Position numbers and translations under genes: made by a program. DNA of 12,107 nucleotides, from positions 1 to 12,107 of the forward strand of contig CAJIYY010000080.1 of assembly GCA_905181755.1 (NCBI GenBank). The letters are read 5' to 3'. This stretch comes from Candidatus Dadabacteria bacterium UBA1144 (GTDB lineage Bacteria; Desulfobacterota_D; UBA1144). Positions 1 through 7,115 of the stretch are shown in pieces; within the stretch, counting starts at the first letter, position 1, and every line of letters begins with the position of its first letter. The notes beneath the pieces were generated by a model that saw only the letters and a list, made by a program, of their open reading frames with translations, did no database searches and was not told where the DNA came from.

Positions 1-1302
1 TCTTACGGTCTTTTCTTCCTTAAAGGCTTTCTTTGCCACCGCAGCAGCCTTATCATATCCTATAACAGGAGCTAGGCTTGTGCACATAGCCAAACTCTTT
101 TCAATAGTAGCCTCACACTTTTCACTATCAACTTCTATACCTGAAATGCAATCATTAGCAAAAACTAGAGCAGAATTTGAAAGAATTTCCACTGACTCAA
201 GGATATTGTGAGCCATTACAGGCATCATAACATTTAATTCAAAATTTCCAGACTGCCCAGCTATAGAAATAGTCAAATCATTACCTATAACTTGCGCGCA
301 AACTTGAGTTAATGATTCAGCTAAAACTGGATTAACTTTCCCGGGCATAATGGATGAGCCAGGCTGAATAGCAGGTAAGGAAATTTCTCCGAACCCGCAC
401 CTTGGACCACTACTTAACCATCTAATATCATTTCCTATCTTCATCAAAGATGTTGCCAAAGTTTTTAATGCACCACTTGTTAATACAATCGCATCTTTTG
501 ATGCTTGGGCCTCAAAGTGATTTTTAGCTTCTACAAATTTAACACCAACTTTTTTAGAAATTTCTAGTGCTACCTTCTTAGCAAATCTTGGATGTGAATT
601 AATACCTGTTCCTACTGCCGTCCCACCCTGAGCTAACTCTGATAGATGCTTTGATGATTCTAAAATAAAACCTATAGACTTAGAAATCATACTTGAATAG
701 CCACCAAACTCTTGTCCTAAAGTAATAGGAGTTGCATCTTGAAGATGTGTACGTCCTATCTTAAAAACCTTATCAAATTCTTTAGATTTTGCGGACAACT
801 CCTTATCCAATTTCTTTAAATTTGGAATCAAAGATTTTAGAATTAAGTTGTAAACAGAAATATGTATTGCAGTTGGAATCACATCATTACTAGATTGGCA
901 GAGATTTACGTGATCATTAGGGTGGATTTTAACCTTCCCCTTACTATATCTATTGGAAAGTGACGCAATCACTTCGTTTACATTCATATTTGTAGATGTT
1001 CCGGAACCTGTTTGAAATATATCGACAACAAATTCAGAATCATGCTTACCAAAGATTACTTCATTTGAAGCCTTCATTATAGAATTAGCAATATCAGAAG
1101 AGATTAGATTTAAGCTTAGATTGGCCTTTGCTGCTGAGAATTTGACCACTCCCAATGCCTCAATAAAAGCTCTATTAAATCTTAGTTTGCTAATTGGAAA
1201 ATTTTTAACAGCCCTGGCAGTTTGAGCACCATAAAGGGCATCGGCTGGAACATTCATTGTCCCCATAGAGTCTGATTCTTTTCTAGTTTTTTTTTTAATC
1301 AT
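1..1302 (-). CDS. fumC: Class II fumarate hydratase (fumarase C), C-terminus cut by window edge
   Basis: Reversible hydration of fumarate to L-malate in the TCA cycle, normally a cytosolic, oxygen-stable homotetramer without an iron-sulfur cluster. I translated the minus strand: 434 residues are present and the frame is still open at position 1, so about 30 residues of a roughly 460-residue family are missing. Superfamily blocks are visible in order: GSGTSTNMNVNEV (residues 99-111), SSNDVIPTA (137-145), GRTHLQDATPITLG, and the signature GSSIMPGKVNP (315-325) with the catalytic-loop serines. The PGKVNP form, preceded by SGPRCGFGEI, favours fumarase over aspartase, which usually reads PAKVNP. 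The chosen ATG has an AGGA 9 nt upstream (1312-1315). A run of ten T on the plus strand (1287-1296) encodes the lysines after the start, and Met13 is a possible alternative start. It diverges from trx. Confidence 0.95.
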   Translation of the reverse strand, partial: MIKKKTRKESDSMGTMNVPADALYGAQTARAVKNFPISKLRFNRAFIEALGVVKFSAAKANLSLNLISSDIANSIMKASNEVIFGKHDSEFVVDIFQTGSGTSTNMNVNEVIASLSNRYSKGKVKIHPNDHVNLCQSSNDVIPTAIHISVYNLILKSLIPNLKKLDKELSAKSKEFDKVFKIGRTHLQDATPITLGQEFGGYSSMISKSIGFILESSKHLSELAQGGTAVGTGINSHPRFAKKVALEISKKVGVKFVEAKNHFEAQASKDAIVLTSGALKTLATSLMKIGNDIRWLSSGPRCGFGEISLPAIQPGSSIMPGKVNPVLAESLTQVCAQVIGNDLTISIAGQSGNFELNVMMPVMAHNILESVEILSNSALVFANDCISGIEVDSEKCEATIEKSLAMCTSLAPVIGYDKAAAVAKKAFKEEKTVR

Positions 1303-1417
1303 AAATAGATTTCCTTTTATTCTATAATGTGATAATTTTAACTTATTGTAAGCGACATTAATAATTTATTTTAAATTATAATATATAAAAGTTAAAATAA
1401 TTACTGAGGTGAATTTG
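1303..1417. promoter_or_regulatory. Divergent fumC / trx intergenic promoter region
   Basis: This 115-bp, very AT-rich gap is the longest gene-free stretch in the window and must hold the promoters for both divergent transcripts. On the plus strand a perfect TATAAT lies at 1377-1382, about 36 nt before the trx ATG, which suits a -10 box with a leader of roughly 30 nt. The best upstream match is GCGACA at 1352-1357, but its 19-nt spacing is poor, so the -35 is uncertain. On the minus strand TTACAA followed by TATAGA could serve fumC, again with a long spacer of 19 nt. I see no operator palindrome or riboswitch fold. Confidence 0.4.
1406..1411 (+). promoter_or_regulatory. Ribosome binding site that decides the trx start
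   Basis: GAGGTG lies 6 nt upstream of the ATG at 1418. An upstream in-frame GTG at 1409 lies inside this Shine-Dalgarno sequence, so it is unlikely to be the start, and the protein should begin MNSVIE. Confidence 0.75.
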
Positions 1418-1741
1418 ATGAATAGTGTAATAGAAACTAATGATGAAAATTTTGATAATGTAGTTTTAAAATCTGATCTTCCTGTGCTGGTAGATTTTTG
1501 GGCACCATGGTGTGGTCCTTGTAAATTACTTGGCCCTACTCTTGAAGAGATTTCATTAGAAAACAAGGGGAAACTCTTTATTGTAAAAATAAATATTGAC
1601 GAGAACCAAGAAATGGCTGCAAAATATGGAATTAAGAGTATTCCAACAATGTTAATCTTTAAAAATGGGGAATTAAAGAATCAGCTCGTTGGATCAATGC
1701 CAAAAAAAGACATTGAGAAAATACTTCTCCAGGAGATATAA
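1418..1741 (+). CDS. trxA: Thioredoxin
   Basis: Small dithiol-disulfide oxidoreductase that reduces cytosolic protein disulfides and supplies electrons to enzymes such as ribonucleotide reductase, recycled by thioredoxin reductase. The 107-residue product matches single-domain thioredoxins (E. coli about 109). It has the active site WCGPC at residues 31-35 within DFWAPWCGPCK, the cis-proline of SIPT at residue 76, and the usual FKNGE turn near residues 81-85. There is no signal peptide, so it should be cytosolic. The start is set by the ribosome binding site at 1406-1411. Its stop codon directly abuts the GTG of the GYD-domain gene, and the last codons of trx contain that gene's ribosome binding site, so the two are almost certainly co-transcribed. 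No thioredoxin reductase gene is in the window. The family call is secure; which of several thioredoxins in this genome it is cannot be told. Confidence 0.95.
   Translation: MNSVIETNDENFDNVVLKSDLPVLVDFWAPWCGPCKLLGPTLEEISLENKGKLFIVKINIDENQEMAAKYGIKSIPTMLIFKNGELKNQLVGSMPKKDIEKILLQEI
1731..1735 (+). promoter_or_regulatory. Ribosome binding site for the GYD-domain gene, inside trx
   Basis: AGGAG sits in the final codons of trx, 6 nt before the GTG at 1742. This supports GTG as the true start of the next gene and suggests that the two genes are translationally coupled. Confidence 0.75.
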
Positions 1742-2041
1742 GTGCCAAAGTATATAATGCTAAGCAACTTAACAGACGAAGGAAGAAAGACTGTAAAGAT
1801 GCGTCCTGAAAGAATTAAAGAAGTTAACGATGAGATTGAGAAGATGGGAGCCAAAGTAATTGAGCAATATGCTGTATTAGGTGAGTATGATTTTATCAAC
1901 ATATTAGATGCACCTGACAACGAAACAATATCAAGAATATCAATAGAGCTTGGATGTAGAGGAACTATTCAATTGGTCACATTGGCAGCTATTCCAATTG
2001 ACGAATTAGAAGGATGGCTCATGACTGAAATAAAGAGCTAA
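1742..2041 (+). CDS. GYD-domain protein of unknown function
   Basis: A 99-residue soluble protein that I assign to the GYD family (PF08734) by its overall pattern. An N-terminal beta strand (YIMLSNLTDEG) is followed by a basic helix with R22PER, then GEYDFINILDAPD (residues 47-59, holding the GYD-type motif as GEYD), and finally a GTIQLVTLAAI strand. The family has a small alpha/beta ferredoxin-like fold and no established biochemical role. The start is GTG, immediately after the trx stop and served by AGGAG at 1731-1735. No signal peptide or membrane segment is visible. It shares a transcript with thioredoxin, which hints at a redox or stress connection, but that is only inference from position. 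Its 3' end overlaps the convergent DUF3943 gene by 4 bp. Confidence 0.85.
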   Translation: MPKYIMLSNLTDEGRKTVKMRPERIKEVNDEIEKMGAKVIEQYAVLGEYDFINILDAPDNETISRISIELGCRGTIQLVTLAAIPIDELEGWLMTEIKS

Positions 2042-3405
2042 AAGAGTGGCACCCTAAGCTTAAAAAGAACTCCATTATTCATATATCTATTTAAATCACC
2101 TTTGAAGGGCTTAATATAATTAATTGAAAGGTCTAAATCGTCAATTAATCTAAAGCCTAAGGAATAAGCTCCATCAAGATTTGAGTGTCTCTCTGTTTTC
2201 TTATCTATAAGCTTAATATCTAAAGACAAATTATATTTCTCACTTTTTGATTTATACAAATTTAATTTTGCTTCATACACTATGAAAACTTCTTCCGACT
2301 CATTGCTATAATCATTAGCATTAAGGAATATCTCTGAACTAACTCCCAAATCAACGATACTATTGAAAATAAACATCTTAGGAGCTAAAACAGTAGAGTC
2401 ATGAAGAACATCCTTTAAAATAAGTGAGTTAGAATGCAACTTTTCAAGCCTACCCTTCTTATCTCCCCAAATACCTGAAGAAGGAAAATTAATACCAAAG
2501 TCAGAGCCAATAGTAAAACTCTCTTTAGCACTTAATATACTAGTTAATCCAAGCTGAAGATTTCCTATCTCAAAACCGTTATCTACAACCTTATAATTTT
2601 TACTGTTACCATCATAAGCACCTGCCCAAGGGAATTTAAATCTTAGGATTTGATTGCCCAACGTATTAACTATGTTCCCATTAAGTGAATAAAGAATATC
2701 AACCCCTCCACCACGATATTGCTTAATATCAAAAACATATGTATCGAAACTCAGATTATTGAATATAAGGGGGTTATTAGTTTTTCCTAATTCTCGATAA
2801 CTAAAGGGTTTGTATATCATAAAGCTTCCTGTCATAGGATTTACAAATCCTAAACTGCCTTCTGACATAAACAACTTTGTCGGATTCACCAAGTATGAGA
2901 GAGTTCTTTTGAATTTTGAGTCTGATTTTGAAAGATTAGCGTTAAGCTTCTCGAAATATAGACCTAGAGGTATTCCCAACCCAGGTGTTACAACCAAGTC
3001 TATTACTGAAGGCTTTTCCACTGTCCCTTCTATACTGAACTCCCAAAGGGTGCTTTGAATAATTGTTCCTATATAAGCGTCCTCCCTACTGTAGCCCAAG
3101 TCTCTATAAACTTGATAATATAAAGCTCCAAAATAAGGATGATATAAATAGTTAGTAGCAAAACTATCTCCATCATTTATTTCCGGGCTTGAAATATTTT
3201 TTGCCCATTTACTTAAGCTAGTATCGAAAATTTTTGAATCTTTATTCCTTACATAAATAATTCTCCCTCCCCAAAGAAAGGAGTTTATTATCAATGTATC
3301 TTCAATGAATACGCGTTTTTTTTCATTTAGAATAGTCGAGCTTGTGTTACCAAAACTTGAAAAACAGATTAACGTGAGAGTGATGATCAAGACTATTTTC
3401 TTCAT
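2038..3405 (-). CDS. DUF3943-domain exported protein, probable outer-membrane beta-barrel
   Basis: This 455-residue protein has a typical Sec signal peptide: MKK, a hydrophobic stretch to about residue 17, then a likely cleavage near FSSFG-NTSS. There is no good lipobox (LIC rather than L-A/S-G-C). Residues 78-150 match the DUF3943 pattern as I recall it: DSFATNYLYHPYFG, a YYxxxRDLGYS helix, then STLWEFSIEG, EKPSVIDLVVTPGLGIPLG. The remaining 300 residues are rich in alternating strand-like segments and end in LRVPLF. A C-terminal Phe is typical of outer-membrane barrels recognised by the BAM machinery. Function is unknown. Its ATG follows the glycosyltransferase stop with no gap (TAAATG), so it is co-expressed with it and may act in envelope or surface-polymer biology. 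The family call rests on pattern memory, the barrel call on composition. Confidence 0.75.
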   Translation of the reverse strand: MKKIVLIITLTLICFSSFGNTSSTILNEKKRVFIEDTLIINSFLWGGRIIYVRNKDSKIFDTSLSKWAKNISSPEINDGDSFATNYLYHPYFGALYYQVYRDLGYSREDAYIGTIIQSTLWEFSIEGTVEKPSVIDLVVTPGLGIPLGLYFEKLNANLSKSDSKFKRTLSYLVNPTKLFMSEGSLGFVNPMTGSFMIYKPFSYRELGKTNNPLIFNNLSFDTYVFDIKQYRGGGVDILYSLNGNIVNTLGNQILRFKFPWAGAYDGNSKNYKVVDNGFEIGNLQLGLTSILSAKESFTIGSDFGINFPSSGIWGDKKGRLEKLHSNSLILKDVLHDSTVLAPKMFIFNSIVDLGVSSEIFLNANDYSNESEEVFIVYEAKLNLYKSKSEKYNLSLDIKLIDKKTERHSNLDGAYSLGFRLIDDLDLSINYIKPFKGDLNRYMNNGVLFKLRVPLF

Positions 3406-4527
3406 TTAGATGTCCATATCTATGATATTCCTAGCCCTATTCATCCATGTGAACTCTTTAGACAAATTAAGAGAATTTATAGAAATCTTCTCTGAAAGTA
3501 CTTTGTCTTCAATTACTCTTATTAAAGATTTATTTAGCAAATCAAACGAATCCGGCTCAACTAATATACAATTAACTTCATCTGATAATATCCTAGATAT
3601 AGAAGGTAAATTAGAGGCTATTATAGGTTTACCTGCAGATAAGTATTCAAATAACTTTATCGGTGAAGAGTACTCAGAAGCAACTGATCCTCCCTTAATA
3701 GTAAAATCAGAGTTATACGGAATCAAAAGTACGTCTGATATAGCTAAAAAATTAGGAATATCTATATTCCTAACATGTCCTGTAAAAAGGACGTTCTCTT
3801 GATTAAGCAAGAGATGGTCCTGATACACCCTATTATCTTCATTTTCTCCACCTACAATAAGAAAAAATAAATTTTTGTGTATTTTTGACAACTCTACAAT
3901 CTTTTCTATTCCTCTCCCCTTATAAGTGTTCCCAACATAAGAGATAACCTTAGGCCCCTCTGGAATATTAAAAGCCTTTTTAAATAAAGCAGGGTTCTTA
4001 TTAGGCTTAAACAATCCAAGATTAACTCCATTATGCAGAACTTTGAGCTTTTTGGAAGAGCTAAAATTATCTTCAATATTCTTCTTAGTGCCTTCAGAGT
4101 TACAAGATATTTTAATGACATTAGAACTTTGAATAAACCTTTTTATAGCTACTCTAGATAAATAATTTACAGGGGGGTGGTGAATGTCTACTATTATATT
4201 AGATTTAAAAAAAGATATTAAAAAGGCAAAAGTAATATTTCTTGTAACTACAAAATCATAGTTCTTACCTAGGACTTTGAAAAAAGAGAATACCCCATGG
4301 AATAGATGCCTAGAAGACCCCTTAGCTATCCCCTTGGTGGGATTTAATTTAAATCTATGCTGGATATTGTAATATTCAAAAAAATCGGTCTGTTTTTCTT
4401 CATCTATAGGTATCACAAGTTCTACATCATGACCTAATTCTGCAAAAGCTTCACACATTCTAGCAACATGTAAAGAGCTTGCTCCTTCTGAAAAGAGCTC
4501 AGGGCTCCCAACGTAAAGTATATTCAT
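3406..4527 (-). CDS. Family 4 (GT-B fold) glycosyltransferase
   Basis: A 373-residue glycosyltransferase, probably moving a sugar from a nucleotide donor to a lipid-linked or surface glycan. The N-terminal half begins with MNILYVGSPE and SSLHVARMCEAFAELGHDVELV, the usual acceptor-domain start of GT4 enzymes. The C-terminal donor domain shows LHNGVNLGLF (164-173), SYVGNTYKGRG (196-206), FTGHV (248-252), and SSPIKLFEYLSAGKPIIASN (287-306). The last is the SP-[LI]-KLFEY version of the GT4 nucleotide-binding motif, with Glu294 as the conserved acidic residue. It has no signal peptide or clear transmembrane helix, so it probably works at the inner face of the cytoplasmic membrane. The ATG at 4527 lacks a Shine-Dalgarno sequence. 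It is the first gene of a pair with the DUF3943 gene. Sugar and acceptor cannot be predicted, and no other polysaccharide genes are nearby. Confidence 0.88.
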   Translation of the reverse strand: MNILYVGSPELFSEGASSLHVARMCEAFAELGHDVELVIPIDEEKQTDFFEYYNIQHRFKLNPTKGIAKGSSRHLFHGVFSFFKVLGKNYDFVVTRNITFAFLISFFKSNIIVDIHHPPVNYLSRVAIKRFIQSSNVIKISCNSEGTKKNIEDNFSSSKKLKVLHNGVNLGLFKPNKNPALFKKAFNIPEGPKVISYVGNTYKGRGIEKIVELSKIHKNLFFLIVGGENEDNRVYQDHLLLNQENVLFTGHVRNIDIPNFLAISDVLLIPYNSDFTIKGGSVASEYSSPIKLFEYLSAGKPIIASNLPSISRILSDEVNCILVEPDSFDLLNKSLIRVIEDKVLSEKISINSLNLSKEFTWMNRARNIIDMDI

Positions 4528-4592
4528 TATTTATATATTATTGATTAATTGATTAATAAACAATACTTATTTAAGATTTGATTTATATAGTT
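4528..4592. promoter_or_regulatory. Divergent glycosyltransferase / hisS promoter region
   Basis: This 65-bp AT-rich gap separates two divergent transcripts. For hisS, TTGATT at 4549-4554 and TAAGAT at 4572-4577 are 17 nt apart, a reasonable sigma-70 type promoter. It would place transcription start only about 9 nt before the hisS ATG. For the glycosyltransferase, TTGTTT, a 17-nt spacer and TAATAT on the minus strand would put the start within a few bases of its ATG. Neither gene has a visible Shine-Dalgarno sequence, so both may be translated from very short or absent leaders. Assignments are by eye only. Confidence 0.4.
4541..4556 (+). repeat. Exact tandem duplication of TTGATTAA
   Basis: Two adjacent copies of the 8-mer TTGATTAA (4541-4548 and 4549-4556) lie in the divergent promoter region. 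The second copy supplies the candidate -35 box for hisS. This could be a binding site for a regulator or simple slippage in AT-rich DNA. Confidence 0.6.
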
Positions 4593-5900
4593 ATGAAAAT
4601 AGTTAAAGGCTTTAGGGACATTCTTCCATATGATACTGGAAATTCAGATACATCTTTTGCTTGGACTACTACAACCGACCAGCTAAGGCAGATTATGAAG
4701 ACATATAACTTTCAGGAAATAATAACTCCTGTAATAGAACATGACTCAGTATTCAAAACAGGGATAGGAGAAGATACGGATATTGTCTCTAAAGAGATGT
4801 ACGAGTTTGTATTAGAAAGAGATAGTAGCACGGTATCTAAAGAAAAAATTCTAAAGTACTGCCTCCGTCCTGAAGGAACTGCGCCGATAATTAGAAGTGT
4901 TATAGAAAACTCATTAAGCAAAATAAAGAGCCTAAACAAACTCTTTTATTTGGGTCCTATGTTTCGATATGAAAGATCTCAAAAAGGGAGATATAGAATG
5001 TTTCATCAGATTGGAGCTGAGCTAATAGGGTCAGATGAAATTCTATACGAAGTCGAAATCTTAAATTTAGCTAAAGAAATATTGACTAGTCTTAATATAG
5101 ATAATTATACTTTTCAAATAAACTCAATAGGAAATAATGAGAGCTTAAAGAATATATCTAAAGCCGTTTCAAACTTTGGTAGAAAAAATAAGGACTCGAT
5201 AGAGGAAAAAGATTATAAAATCTTAAATAAAAATCCACTCAGGTTTCTTGACAAAGCTGTCCACAATTATAATTTTAAAGATATACCTAAGACTATTGAT
5301 TATTTAGATAAAAAATCGCTTAAAAGGTTTAATGACCTGACTAAAATATTAGACAGCTTTAATTTTAAGTACTCAATAAACAATCAGCTTGTACGTGGCA
5401 TAGACTATTATAACGATCTCGTATTTGAGGTAACATCTTCCAACTTGGGGGCTCAAGATGCTCTTCTCGCTGGAGGAAGATACGATAGTCTGATGGGAAA
5501 GTTTGGTGCAGACGAATCTAAGTCAATTGGTTTTGCAGCGGGGATTGAAAGATTAATCTTAGCAATGAAAAGCAAGAATCAAGCAAGTAATTCTATAGAC
5601 TTTTTTATAGTATATCAGCAAGAAGAAATGATTGAAGAATCACTAAGATTAGCCTTAAGGCTAAGAGAAGTTGGGCTTTCAATAGAAGTTGATCTTCTCA
5701 GAAGAAGCTTCACTAAACAAATAAAATCAGCGGACAAATCTCTGGCTGAAAATATAATAATTATAGGAAAAGACAATTTTAACAATGGAACTATCGTAGT
5801 AAAGAACATGGCCTCGGGAATAGAAGAAATCGTAAGCTTAAAAAATAATATTGATTTCTTCTTAAAGAAAACTAAGGGTACTCCTAATGAAAAAAAATAA
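4593..5900 (+). CDS. hisS: Histidyl-tRNA synthetase
   Basis: Class II synthetase that charges tRNA-His with histidine using ATP, acting as a cytosolic dimer. The 435-residue length fits the bacterial family. The start MKIVKGFRDILP is the characteristic N-terminus; an in-frame TTG at 4578 would add five residues but is less family-like. Catalytic-domain motifs follow: LRPEGTAP (91-98), motif 2 as FRYERSQKGRYRMFHQIG (124-141), the histidine-binding loop LVRGIDYYNDLVFEV (266-280), and motif 3 as GFAAGIERL (313-321). Residues from about 333 to 425 form the anticodon-binding domain. The typical YT after RGxDYY is replaced by YN, a small variation. There is no Shine-Dalgarno sequence ahead of the ATG. 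Its last 14 bp overlap the MFS gene, which suggests an operon. Confidence 0.96.
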   Translation: MKIVKGFRDILPYDTGNSDTSFAWTTTTDQLRQIMKTYNFQEIITPVIEHDSVFKTGIGEDTDIVSKEMYEFVLERDSSTVSKEKILKYCLRPEGTAPIIRSVIENSLSKIKSLNKLFYLGPMFRYERSQKGRYRMFHQIGAELIGSDEILYEVEILNLAKEILTSLNIDNYTFQINSIGNNESLKNISKAVSNFGRKNKDSIEEKDYKILNKNPLRFLDKAVHNYNFKDIPKTIDYLDKKSLKRFNDLTKILDSFNFKYSINNQLVRGIDYYNDLVFEVTSSNLGAQDALLAGGRYDSLMGKFGADESKSIGFAAGIERLILAMKSKNQASNSIDFFIVYQQEEMIEESLRLALRLREVGLSIEVDLLRRSFTKQIKSADKSLAENIIIIGKDNFNNGTIVVKNMASGIEEIVSLKNNIDFFLKKTKGTPNEKK

Positions 5901-7095
5901 ATTATTTTACGGTTGGATAATAGTCTTTGCTGCTATTGCATTAGTCTTTCTTGACGGTCTACTGTTGTACTCTTTTGGAGTCTTACTACCTTCAATACAA
6001 GCAAAATTTGAAATGTCTAAAGCTTCTGTTAATTCAATTTTTGCCATAAGATGTATTGTTTTTGCTTTTTCCATGGTTCTCTTTGGTAAGTTAATTGATA
6101 AGCATAGGCCTGAAAAAGTCATTTTCTTTGGTGGCTGCATAACAGTACTTGGTCTTTTTTTAACTGCATATTCTGAGACGAAGCTAGGACTTTTTCTAAA
6201 CTATGGAGTATTAACGGGTATTGGTGATGGCGCATTTTATATTCCTGCTGTAGCAGTTGTTCAGAGATGGTTTAATAAAAGAAGGGATTTTGCAGTAGGT
6301 CTTGTTACTGCTGGTGTTCCAATTGCTGGACTAATTATGAACCCTCTATCAGCTTGGATACTTAGTGTTTCATCACTTGAAACTACATTGATATCTCTTG
6401 CTTTTATAACATTAATATTCCTATTACCAGCATTTATGATGAAACAAGATCCCAGTGTTATGGGATTAGAGCCATATGGAGGACCCTTCCCTGTTTCTGA
6501 CAATGCAGAGGTAAACAACTGGGAGACAAAAGAAGCAACTAAGACGTCTGCATTTGCGATACTATATATTCTTCTCTTTCTTGGAATGCTGTCTTTTTTA
6601 ATAGTTGTGACTCTTCAGTTTGATTACGCTATAAATAACAATCTTAACTTATTGGCTTCTTCTTTAGCTCCCGCTTCAATTGCTGCTGGTAGCTTCTGCG
6701 GAAGACTAGTTACCGGGTATATAGCAGATTTCGTTGACAGAAACAAAATACTTTTTACTGTTTTTTTAGGTCAAGGTCTTTCCGTATTAATACTACTAAA
6801 CGGTAACTCTTTATTCCATTACTCACTATTTGGATTCTTCTTTGGTTTCTCATATGGAGGATGGATACCAATCTTTCCAAGCCTATTAAAAGATTTCTTT
6901 GGAAAGAAGCATGTCGGGCAAATATTTGGTGTTTTTGGAACCGGTTTTTCTATCTCCGCCATTATAGGACCTCCTCTAGCTGGCTTTCTAGTTGATAAAT
7001 TTCACACCTATCAATATGGCTTTTATATATGTATATTTGCTTGCTTGATTGGTGCATTCTTAGCCTTATTCATAAAAAAACCGATAAAAAATTAA
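5887..7095 (+). CDS. MFS transporter, oxalate/formate antiporter or monocarboxylate type
   Basis: A 402-residue inner-membrane protein of the major facilitator superfamily, with about 12 hydrophobic segments in two halves joined by a hydrophilic loop near residues 185-220. Family hints are the N-terminal YGWIIVFAA helix, the loop motif GKLIDKHRPEKV (67-78), and RWFNKRRDFAVGLVTAG (127-143). The last closely matches the RWFxxRRxxAxGL hallmark of the OFA and monocarboxylate (MCT) branches. GLEPYGG in the central loop also fits them. The likely cargo is a small carboxylate such as oxalate, formate, lactate or pyruvate, but substrate cannot be assigned from sequence. The ATG overlaps the end of hisS by 14 bp, with AGGG 8 nt upstream (5875-5878), so it is translated from the hisS transcript. 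No metabolic partner gene is adjacent. Confidence 0.9.
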   Translation: MKKNKLFYGWIIVFAAIALVFLDGLLLYSFGVLLPSIQAKFEMSKASVNSIFAIRCIVFAFSMVLFGKLIDKHRPEKVIFFGGCITVLGLFLTAYSETKLGLFLNYGVLTGIGDGAFYIPAVAVVQRWFNKRRDFAVGLVTAGVPIAGLIMNPLSAWILSVSSLETTLISLAFITLIFLLPAFMMKQDPSVMGLEPYGGPFPVSDNAEVNNWETKEATKTSAFAILYILLFLGMLSFLIVVTLQFDYAINNNLNLLASSLAPASIAAGSFCGRLVTGYIADFVDRNKILFTVFLGQGLSVLILLNGNSLFHYSLFGFFFGFSYGGWIPIFPSLLKDFFGKKHVGQIFGVFGTGFSISAIIGPPLAGFLVDKFHTYQYGFYICIFACLIGAFLALFIKKPIKN

Positions 7096-7115
7096 TATTG
7101 CTTTATACTATAGTT

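Noticed and set aside
1..1302. Aspartase instead of fumarase
   Set aside because: The signature loop reads SIMPGKVNP, the fumarase form, rather than PAKVNP.
1409..1417. GTG at 1409 as the thioredoxin start
   Set aside because: It overlaps the GAGGTG ribosome binding site and would leave the gene without one; the ATG at 1418 is properly spaced.
2038..3405. Lipoprotein signal in the DUF3943 protein
   Set aside because: A cysteine at residue 15 is preceded by Leu-Ile, not by a small residue, so the lipobox is not met.
3410..3802. Plus-strand open frame of 130 codons
   Set aside because: It lies wholly antisense to the glycosyltransferase gene, has no recognisable domain and shows no ribosome binding site, so it is a shadow frame.
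7029..7115. ATG at 7029 as the start of the Tat-like gene
   Set aside because: These codons lie inside the C-terminal part of the MFS gene in another frame and encode no family-like sequence; the conserved start begins at 7116.
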